Assembly (NCBI GenBank): GCA_964016985.1
Contig: OZ024825.1
Location: 27,705,893 to 27,769,892 of the forward strand
Reading direction: 5' to 3'
DNA: 64,000 bases
DNA from: Anodontia alba
Lineage: Eukaryota > Mollusca > Bivalvia > Lucinida > Lucinidae
Shown here: piece by piece, positions 56,701 through 64,000 of the stretch
How positions within the stretch are numbered: position 1 is the stretch's first letter
Layout of the letters: each line of letters starts with the position of its first letter
The notes under the pieces: generated by a model
Database searches by the model: none
Told to the model about the DNA's origin: nothing
The model's input: the letters and a program-made list of their open reading frames with translations, nothing else
Program-made: the position numbers and the translations under genes

Positions 56701-57890
56701 TGAATCCTGAACCAGACGCTGAATAACAAGCTGGTCGTATTTTGAATAGTACCCTGAAGCCTAAACCAGACGCTAAATACTGCGCTGGTCACATTTTGAA
56801 TAATACCCTGAATGATACCTAAATCATGAACTGAATGCTGGATAATACGCTGGACATTTTTTAATAATACGTTGAATCCTGAACAAGACGAGGAATAATA
56901 CACTGCACATTTTTTAACTAATACGCCGAATCCTTACCAGACGCTAAATAATAATCTGGACATATTTTGAATATCCTGAATAATACAGTGAGTCCTGAAC
57001 CAGACGCTAAATAATATGCCGGTCGTATTTTGAGTAATATCCTGAATCCTGAACATGACGCTGAAAAATACACTGGTCATATTTTGAATTATATCCTGAA
57101 TAATACGGTGAATCCTGAGCCTGACGCTGAATAATACCTTGGACATTTTTAATAATATGCCGAATCCTGATCCAGACGCTGAATAATACGCTCGTCGTAT
57201 TTGGAGCCAGACGATGAATAATATGCTGGTCAAATTTGAATAATACCCTGAATAATACGCTGAATCCTGAACCAGACGCTAAATAATATCATGGACATTT
57301 TTTAATAATACGCTGAATACTGAACTAGACGCTAAATAATATGCTAGTCGTATTTTGAATACTACACTGAATCCTGAACCAGACGCTAAATAATATCATG
57401 GACATTTTTTAATAATACGCTGAATCCTGAATCTGACGCTGAATAATACGCTGGTCAAATTTTGAATAATACCCTGAATAGTTCACTGAATACTGAATAC
57501 TGAAGCGGACGTTTGATAATAACCTGAATATTTTTATCAGTACACTGAATCCTGAACCAGACGCTGAATAATACCCTGGACATTTTTGATATTACGCTGA
57601 ATTCTGAAGCAGACGTCGAATAATACGCATATCGTATATTGAATAATACCCTGAATCCTGAACCAGACGCTGAATAATACCCCGGTCATATTTTGAATAA
57701 TACCCTGAATAATACGCTGAATAATCCTGAACCAGACGCTGAATAATCCTCTGGACATTTTTGTTAATATTACGCGGAATCCTGAACCGGACGCTGAATA
57801 AGACGCTGGTCGTATTTGAATAATATCCTGAATACTGAACCACACGCTGAATCCTGAACCGTGAATAATGAACCGTGCACCAGACGCTAA
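47741..57890. repeat. 10-kb satellite array, ~54-bp units with ~2-kb higher-order repeats
   Basis: Roughly 180 degenerate units lie in one direction. A typical unit is CTGAATCCTGAACCAGACG, CTGAATAATACGCTGGTCG, TATTTTGAATAATACC: 54 bases, with 53-base and ~67-base variants. Unit type changes along the array. At 47.74-48.3 kb GAATCGTGAACCGTGACC units dominate. At 48.3-50.5 kb units have GGACATTTTTAATCGTACG. At 50.5-57.9 kb they have GGTCATATTTTGAATAATAC. In the last block a rare variant ATTTCCCTTGAC recurs at 52051, 54097 and 56048, showing higher-order repeats of about 1.95-2.05 kb. The minus strand of the consensus has few stop codons in any frame, which explains long spurious frames. No gene is called. 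Confidence 0.95.
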
Positions 57891-58085
57891 CTTTTCGCTC
57901 GGCTGGTTGCTTTGCTTTTTTTTTTTTTTTTTTTTGAGTCTGAGCTGTGCTTCTTGATTGTGGCCTGGGTATATCCACTTATATTTCTTTACACTGTCAT
58001 GGATTGTTTACACTTCCTCTTGGTGTCATTATTGGATTATGATCCGTGACCGTGTCTATTCCTGGACATCTTCTGTACTATTTTC
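57891..58085. other. array edge, poly-T and unique sequence
   Basis: A 23-base poly-T lies at 57918-57938. No coding signal. Confidence 0.6.
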
Positions 58086-58356
58086 ATGACGAAAACATAC
58101 CTATATAATGTTGACCCCCTTAAACCCCACTTTTATATAGTAAAACTGGGGTTTAGAGGGGTATACATTATTTTTCTTATTTCTGCTCAAAATCATAGAT
58201 TGTGGGTATTCGTTAGAGAGGCGATTCTAACGAGTACCCACAATCTATGTTTTGAGCAGTAATATACGTAACAAGTATCAGATGTTTTTGTATGAAAATT
58301 TTCATTTTCTGGTGGTAAAATTTTCAGTGTAGTTGAATAGGCGTGTTTTCGTGATG
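58086..58356. mobile_element. MITE, family E
   Basis: Left CATGACGAAAACATACCTATA, right ATAGGCGTGTTTTCGTGATGCAT. The central hairpin has lost part of its left arm (GTGGGTATTCGTTAGAGAGGCGATTCTAACGAGTACCC). Confidence 0.8.
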
Positions 58357-58638
58357 CATGTCCTCTATGTTTATTAAGTCAATCAGGGATGCTCTAAACA
58401 TAGTATATTGCTCAAACCGGTGCAAGGAGATGTGAGCTGTGCTGCATAATATATTACTGACCAGACTTACATGAACAGACTTATAGTGCAGATTACTTTT
58501 GTTTTCTTTGAGAGCATTTAGATCCTGGCTAATTTGAAAATCGAATACCGCTTAAGCCGGCGCTAGGGACTTATATACCTCGAAAATTATTCTGTATATG
58601 AAGAGACTTAATAAAACCGAGTTTCCGACTTTCGTATT

Positions 58639-58682
<44 letters not shown>

Positions 58683-59185
58683 TTCCAAACACAACCTTTT
58701 AGACTTTCAATAAAAATTCGTTCTTTGCTCTCAGTTAACACTTTTTTTTCTCGGAATTTAAAGCTGTCGCAATTCCAGTCGGTTGTTAGATTTTTTCGTC
58801 TTTTGTTTGTGTTACGTAGACCTAATACATATGTAATGAGCTGCATCAGAGTTAAGGGCAAGAATTCGATCGAGTAAAAATAGTTAAATTCCCCCGCAGT
58901 TCCAGTAGTATTTTACGCTGACTGTTCCAAAGTGTTTTACCTATGGAAAATAATCTTTGTATGTTGGTTATTGCAACGCTGCCATTGTGCATTGTCATTG
59001 TTTATTCTTAATATCGTCTTTTGCTACTTAGGGAAGGCTGTGCTTCCTGACTGTAACTTTTCAAAAAGACACATAAAAGAACGAAAACCGGAATGTGGGT
59101 TTATTAGAGTATAGTAGTTGGTATGACTGCATACCCCCCCCCCCCACCCCCCTCCGCCCCCCTTTGCACCGGCTTAAGTGGAACT
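58357..59185. repeat. family J repeat copies, (GT)n and C-run
   Basis: 58530-58700 is an inverted family J copy (AATCGAATACCGCTTAAGCCGG ... GAAGAGACTTAATAAAACCGAG) with (GT)n at 58641-58681 inside. 59125-59185 has a C-run and TTTGCACCGGCTTAAGTGG, another family J edge. No gene. Confidence 0.55.
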
Positions 59186-59806
59186 CGATGTTCAAGACAC
59201 CAGGAAGGGATCTATAAATCCAAGGTAAAGAAGAATTCCGATACGGAACTGTAGCTCGGCTGATCATCTTACGGCTAGGGGAGAGTGTATGTGACTCCCA
59301 TTAAAGGAGTGTGTTGACAAGATTTTGGATTTGACTATGTTTGGAGATAGATCCTTAATGATATCTTCTAGTGGTGGGGTCATAGCATAGCTATGACATA
59401 CATAGTCAAATGTTAATATTTTCATCAATGAATTATAATTATTAATATACTTAATAAATTAAAAATCATCTACTCCCTACTGCACGCCTTCGCCTCTTTG
59501 ATAACAGCAATTTCCATTATGTTGCAGGTATCCTTGTCAGAGACAAATTCAAAGACTGACTACAAGATACCATCTTTGAATTTGAATAAGCTTATGTTAA
59601 GGAATTATAAAACAAGACATCAAGTAAAAGGCGCTAATCCTAGTAGGATCAGGGCTTGGCGTTGGGAAGCCCGTTTTTTCAAACCATTTTGATAAAAAAA
59701 AAAAAAAAAAACAAAAAAAAAAAAACATGGAGATTGATCTCTAATAATCCTTTTTGTAGATGAGGTTGGGTCTTCTATATGTGGATGGGACCCATTTAAG
59801 ACATCT
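59186..59806. other. no gene seen
   Basis: AT-rich. A short inverted pair TTTGACTATGT / ACATAGTCAAA lies at 59330-59410, and interrupted poly-A at 59693-59726. Confidence 0.5.
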
Positions 59807-60050
59807 GGGCCCAGTTGTTCAAAGCGTCGTTAGCTTAACGAGCTCGTTAAGGGTCATTTCGTTAACTGTTCTAAGGGATTCAATACACAATATTCTGATA
59901 TTTTTTGCTGAAAAAATGTGAGTAGCTTTTGCACTGCAAAAGCTACTCACATTTTTTCAGCAAAAAATTTCAGCATATTTGCGTATCACTTGATTAAAAT
60001 TTTAACGAATCGTTAACTAACGACATCGTTAGCTTTGAACAACTGGGCCC
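59807..60050. mobile_element. MITE, family H, copy 2 (244 bp)
   Basis: Ends GGGCCCAGTTGTTCAAAGC and GCTTTGAACAACTGGGCCC are perfectly inverted. The central hairpin is TTTTTTGCTGAAAAAATGTG, AGTAGCTTTTGCA and its complement. It is better preserved than copy 1. Confidence 0.9.
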
Positions 60051-60129
60051 TGTTATTTAAGTTCTCACCAACCGTGACTCTTAAGCGAGAGAGCAGGATC
60101 AGTGTAGATAAGATTTAAGTCAAGTAAAC

Positions 60130-60640
60130 AGTCAAAACTATCTTAAAGTAAAAATCTAAAGGATTGCCTTTGGAAACAAAGAACACACAAAGTAACGAAA
60201 ATCGGAGACCTGTTTTTTATTAAGTCTCTTCATATGCAACACTGTAATATGCGAGGCTGCATACGCCCCACCCCCACCCCCCTAGCACGGGCTTAAGCGG
60301 TATTCAAAGCTTTATTCGATTTTCAAAATAACCAAATGGGCTCAATGATCCCAAAGGAAATAAAATATTATCTGCACTATGATGATGTACGGGGAGACTT
60401 TTTACGGCCGCAACACGGCACAACACCAGTACAGTGAATACAGTGAAGTAAAATAAAAATCTAAAAGATTGCCTTTGGAAACAAAGAACACACAAAGTAA
60501 CGAAAATCGGAGACTTGCTTTTATTAAGTCTCTTCATATGCAACACTGTAATATGCGAGGCTGCATACGCCCCACCCCACCCCACTAGCACTGGCAAGCG
60601 CTATTCGAAGCGGTATTCGATTTTCAAAATAACCAGAATG
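60130..60640. repeat. family J repeat, local direct duplication
   Basis: The sequence TAAAAATCTAAAGGATTGCCTTTGGAAACAAAGAACACACAAAG, then TATTAAGTCTCTTCATATGC, ACACTGTAATATGCGAGGCTGCATACGCCCCAC and a family J end, occurs at about 60148-60370 and again at 60445-60675, about 300 bases apart. A further copy lies at 63060-63270. The consistent AAGTCTCTTCATATG text suggests an old transcribed element; no ORF is visible. Confidence 0.65.
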
Positions 60641-60920
60641 GGCTCAATGATTCCAAAGGAAATAAAATATTAACTGCACGATGATGACTTTTTACGGCCG
60701 CCACACGGCACAACACCAGCTACAGTGCAGTGCCACAGGTATATTAAGCACTTAACCTCTATTAAGAGGCTGCATTTGCGATTGCCTTAAAAAACAAATA
60801 AATGTAAATGTATCTGTATTAAGCAAGCATCTGTCTTAAGAAGTCACTTTGTGGCTTTCCCCTAGGTGCATGCTTAACACAGGTTTGACTGTATTCATGG
60901 AAACTTTCGGTTTGATACCA

Positions 60921-62263
60921 TACGAGGGCCATTTGAAAAGTCCTGAAACTCGAACGATATTTCCGAGCTCCGTGCACGGATTTACATAAACAGCACATGC
61001 ACGGAAAGCTACATCTCCCCTCTTGAACATGGTATATAAAATTTACGTGCAGATGCAAACTCGCATGTATAAATTCAAGGCGTCTCATGCAAGGGTTTCG
61101 CTATTAACCAAATTTTCGATGAATTCAGCAGTTATGGCTCTCGAGGAGCAAAGGGCTTACATCGAAATTCATACATTATTAGGGGCTACGCCAACGGATA
61201 TTAAAGCCGATCTAGACTCTGTTTATGGAAGTCAAGCTGCGTCATATATCACAATTAGAAGATGGTTCTTGCGATTTGAGCAGGGTAGAGAGTCCCTTGA
61301 AGATGACCCACGTTCAGGACGTCCCTTGTCAGCGTTCAGTGAAGATGACGTCACTGCCGTCAAACGTCTGCAAGATGAGGACGCTCGTTATACAGTGGAT
61401 GAGATTTCTAAGTCATTGAGCATTAATTCGTCGGCGGTGTTTATGATTTTGAAGCAAAGATTAGGACTACGCAAGATATGTGCGCGTTGGGTACCCCACC
61501 TTTTAAGCCAAGCTGAAAAGGACAGGTCAGTGAAAATCGCCTCGGAATTATTACAAATATATGAAGGATGTGATGATAAACGTTTGTGTGAAATCGTAAT
61601 AGGTGATGAAACATGGATATCATTCTTTGAACCTGAAGGGAAGGAGAATAACAAAGTTTGGATTGGAGAAAACGGGGCTAGGCCCCAGATTGCCCGTAGA
61701 TCCAGGTCTGTTAAACGTGTTTTATACGCATTGTTCTTTGACGCTAGAGGAATTGTGGCCAGAATTCCAGTTCCTGAACACAAGACTGTCACTGGTATCT
61801 ACTACGCTGAACAAGTTCTACCTGTTGTTGTTAACCATTATATGGCGACGCGTCCACGAACCGGGGTGCGGGGCCTGAAGCTTCTCCACGACAACGCCCA
61901 AGCCCACTGCTCAGCCGTGGTGCAGGACTATTTGAAAACACAAGGATTTAAAACTTTACCACATCCCGCGTAGAGTCCAGATCTGGTACCATGTGACTTC
62001 TGGTTGAAACTTGTTATCAAAAAGTGCCTTAGTGGACGCAAATTCGAAGCCCGCACAGCTGTCGGAAGAGCGTTATTTCAATGCACAGACAGTATACCTA
62101 AATGTGACTATAAAAAACGCTCAAAAAGTGGATTAAACGCTTGAAAAAATGTGTAGAGGTCAAAGGTGAATACTTTGAGGGGCTGGACTAGTCGAATTTG
62201 GAATGGTGAGTGTAGCGGCCATAACACGCCACAAGTTTCAGGACTTTCCAAACGTCCCTCGTA
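60921..62263 (+). mobile_element. mariner transposon (copy 2), TA-flanked
   Basis: Terminal repeats TACGAGGGCCATTTGAAAAG (60921) and, inverted, TACGAGGGACGTTTGGAAAG (ending at 62263) continue for about 30 bases with few mismatches, and TA is at both ends. Length 1343 bases. The transposase is inside on the + strand. It differs clearly from copy 1 in both protein and ends, so it is a separate lineage. Confidence 0.88.
61119..62191 (+). pseudogene. mariner transposase, inactivated (D34D type)
   Basis: The frame is open from 61023; the likely start is MNSAVMALEEQ (61119 or 61134). It contains the helix-turn-helix region ending LEDDPRSGRPLS, WVPHLLS, and catalytic GDETWIS, HDNAQAH and PCDFW with 34 positions between the last two aspartates. 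A TAG at 61971-61973 replaces the conserved Tyr of the YSPDL box (HPA-stop-SPDLVPCDFW). Farther on, a frameshift near 62112 moves the end KKWIKRLKKCVEVKGEYFEGLD into another frame (stop 62189-62191). Otherwise it is well preserved: one nonsense change and one frameshift separate it from an intact ORF of about 355 residues. Confidence 0.9.
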
Positions 62264-62640
62264 TATGGCTTTATTTGAGGTTGGTCCCTGATGAACCTTT
62301 AGTGTGCATAGTCACGGCTAAGTGTTGTTGAGACTATATATGTCCACTGTTGTAAAAGTCTTCATCAACAGCTTCCCCTTATGGAACCATTTGATGATGG
62401 AGCTGGGACTGAGGGGATTTAGGCTTGATGTTGGGACTGGACTGGGTGAGGGCGAGGCCCATTCACAAATATGTGAAAATACCCAGGAAATGCCACAATC
62501 ATGAAGCATAACCTTCCGAGGCAACAAAAGAATGAGAGATGAGGAACAAGCAATGACGATGAAACTGCGGACGCACAAATAAAGAAGAACTACAACAGAG
62601 GAACTGCCTAGAACGGTTAATAGAAAAAAAACTGCTGATA
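62264..62640. other. no gene seen
   Basis: Mixed-composition sequence without recognisable motifs; short frames on both strands are unconvincing. Confidence 0.5.
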
Positions 62641-62649
62641 GGGCTTAAA

Positions 62650-62910
62650 CCAGTTTAACCCTTAAATCGCCAGTCACAACTATTGTCGTCTGCTTTGTCA
62701 TCTGCTTGTGATTTTAAAAGTCATTTTTGCTAACAGTGTGGAGCCAGATCAGACTGCTCCTGCTCCTTTAGGAGCAGTCTGATCAGGGTCCACACTGTTT
62801 GCCTGTATGCAAAAATAGGTTTGAAAAGTCTGCAAGAATATTCAGCAGACGACATAAACAGACGACATTTTCAGATGCAGTTTTTTCTTGGCGCTTTAAG
62901 GGTTAAGAAA
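62650..62910. mobile_element. MITE with TTAACCCTTAAA ends
   Basis: The left end TTAACCCTTAAATCGCCAGTC and the right end TTGGCGCTTTAAGGGTTAA are inverted. Inside are TTGTCGTCTGC / GCAGACGACATTT and a near-perfect central hairpin: AACAGTGTGGAGCCAGATCAGACTG, CTCCTGCTCCTTTAGGAG and complement. It is the most complete copy of the 'CAGACGACA' family in the window. Confidence 0.75.
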
Positions 62911-63049
62911 CACTAAATATCGACCTTAATTCTGATACAGCTCCAAATTTCATTCACATGTACGGTACGCATAGGGGCCCTCTACCTTATCCGTGACTCA
63001 TCACAGTGAAACACATTATACTCTCAAACTTTGTGATGAAAAGAGGCGT

Positions 63050-63270
63050 TATAATACCAGCTGCAGTGAAGTACGTAAAATAAATATCTGCCTTTAGAAA
63101 CAAAAACACACAATCGAACGAAAATCGGAGACTGTTTTTATTATGCCTCTCCATATGCAGCATTATAGTTAGCGAGGCTGCATACGCCCCGCCCCTACAC
63201 CGCCTCCAACCACCACGCCGATTGCACCGGCTTGTATTCGATTTTCAAAGTAATCATAATGAGCTCAGTG
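63050..63270. repeat. family J repeat
   Basis: CACACAATCGAACGAAAATCGGAGACTG, CTCTCCATATGCAGCATTATAG and GCGAGGCTGCATACGCCCC match 60148-60370. Bases 63271-63514 are unassigned. Confidence 0.6.
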
Positions 63271-63514
63271 ATACCAAATGAAATAACAGTAAATAAATGA
63301 ACTCAGGAACTGTTACAATCAGATCCACATCAAGTTCTCAACATCAAAAGGAAAGACAGACAAGAAAGACAGACAAATACAATTAAATCGCCACAAAAAG
63401 AACAGATTGCAAGCAGGGTTGACAAACTTTTGCAAAAAGGTGGTAACTCTGTTACACTAAAGTAACTAAATATATATTAAACTTACATAATTGTTAAAAG
63501 AAAAACATTTTTAA

Positions 63515-64000
63515 GTCAACACACAGAACATTGAACAAAAAGTCCTACAATGAAAGTACCGTCTTGGAGAGGTCAGTAATATATTACCGGGGGCTAAAGC
63601 TAGCTTATAATCTGCACTATGGCGAAGTGCAGAACATTGAACAAAAGGTGCTACAATGGAAGTAACGCCTTGGAGAGGTCAGTAATATATTACCGGGGGC
63701 TTAAGCTAGCTTATAATCTGCACTATGGCGAAGTGCAGAACATTGAACAAAAAGTGCTACAATGGAAGTACCGCCTTGGAGAGGTCAGTAATATATTACC
63801 GGGGGCTTAAGCTAGCTTATAATCTGCACTATGGTGAAGTGCAGAACATTGAACAAAAAGTGCTACTATGGAAGTACCGCCTTGGAGAGGTCAGTAATAT
63901 ATTACCGGGGGCTTAAGATAGCTTATAATCTGCACTATGGCAAAGTACAGAACACTGAACAAAAATGCTACAATGAAAGTACCGCCTTGGAGAGGTCAGT
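63515..64000. repeat. 106-bp tandem repeat running off the window
   Basis: Each unit contains CAGAACATTGAACAAAAAGTGC, TACAATGGAAGTACCGCCTTGG, AGAGGTCAGTAATATATTACC and GGGGGCTTAAGCTAGCTTAT. Successive ATGGCGAAGTGC points are 106 bases apart (63619, 63725, 63831). About 4.5 copies are visible and nearly identical, implying recent amplification. The short open frames are translations of the repeat and are not called. Confidence 0.92.

Noticed and set aside
47699..57978. More than twenty minus-strand open frames (up to 251 codons) with SVLFSVWFRIQ-like repeats
   Set aside because: They are translations of the satellite in all three frames. Neighbouring frames overlap with equal quality, and starts come from AAATGTCC or AAATGACC in the unit. 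No codon-level constraint is visible.
59498..59692. 64-codon + frame (MITAISIMLQVSLSE...)
   Set aside because: No conserved motif or splice context; a length expected by chance.

Overview
The window is eukaryotic: intron-containing genes, microsatellites, LINE, Penelope, mariner and SINE retro/transposons, and very dense short inverted-repeat elements. The kinds of repeat present (GIY-YIG Penelope-like elements, tRNA-headed SINEs, and MITEs carrying 'GCAAACAGTGTAGACC' hairpins and 'GTGCGCCCAGCGAAGACTC' ends) suggest a bivalve mollusc, probably a heterodont clam. That assignment is inference; no species can be read from the sequence alone.

Only two host genes are recognisable. (1) A two-exon gene at 26478-30119 on the + strand encodes a predicted secreted leucine-rich-repeat protein. 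It has an LRRNT cap, LRRs, and an LRRCT cap encoded in a second exon across a 2.2 kb intron filled with MITEs. (2) A cytochrome P450 pseudogene on the + strand is read from a membrane anchor at 41802 to a stop near 46844. It has many frame breaks and is split by a 3.6 kb insertion.

Layout. 1-4.6 kb: AT-rich satellite, microsatellites and MITE fragments, one invaded by a fragment carrying a hammerhead-ribozyme-like core. 4.6-9.8 kb: a probably full-length LINE with an intact 1185-codon endonuclease/reverse transcriptase ORF, a 2A-like motif and a candidate 12-bp target duplication. 10.4-12.7 kb: two head-to-head copies of a ~450-bp MITE, one carrying a nested dead mariner. 12.9-15.9 kb: a tandem array built around a cruciform-capable element. 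16.3-18.1 kb: a decayed Penelope-like element, followed by a 100-bp TA run. 18.4-26.4 kb: SINE and MITE fragments. 26.5-30.4 kb: the LRR gene. 30.5-41.8 kb: MITEs, a tRNA-headed SINE and a ~182-bp tandem repeat. 41.8-46.8 kb: the P450 pseudogene and its insertion, which has 31-bp terminal inverted repeats, a 6-bp target duplication and a ~169-bp satellite inside. 47.7-57.9 kb: a 10 kb satellite of ~54-bp units with a ~2 kb higher-order period. 58-64 kb: dispersed repeats, a second dead mariner, and a 106-bp tandem repeat running off the end.

The host genes do not form a pathway. The window is mainly a record of nested transposition and tandem amplification. The strongest candidates for undescribed biology are the satellite-bearing terminal-inverted-repeat element in the P450, the 10 kb satellite with higher-order structure, and one MITE family whose copies touch an exon acceptor and a start codon.
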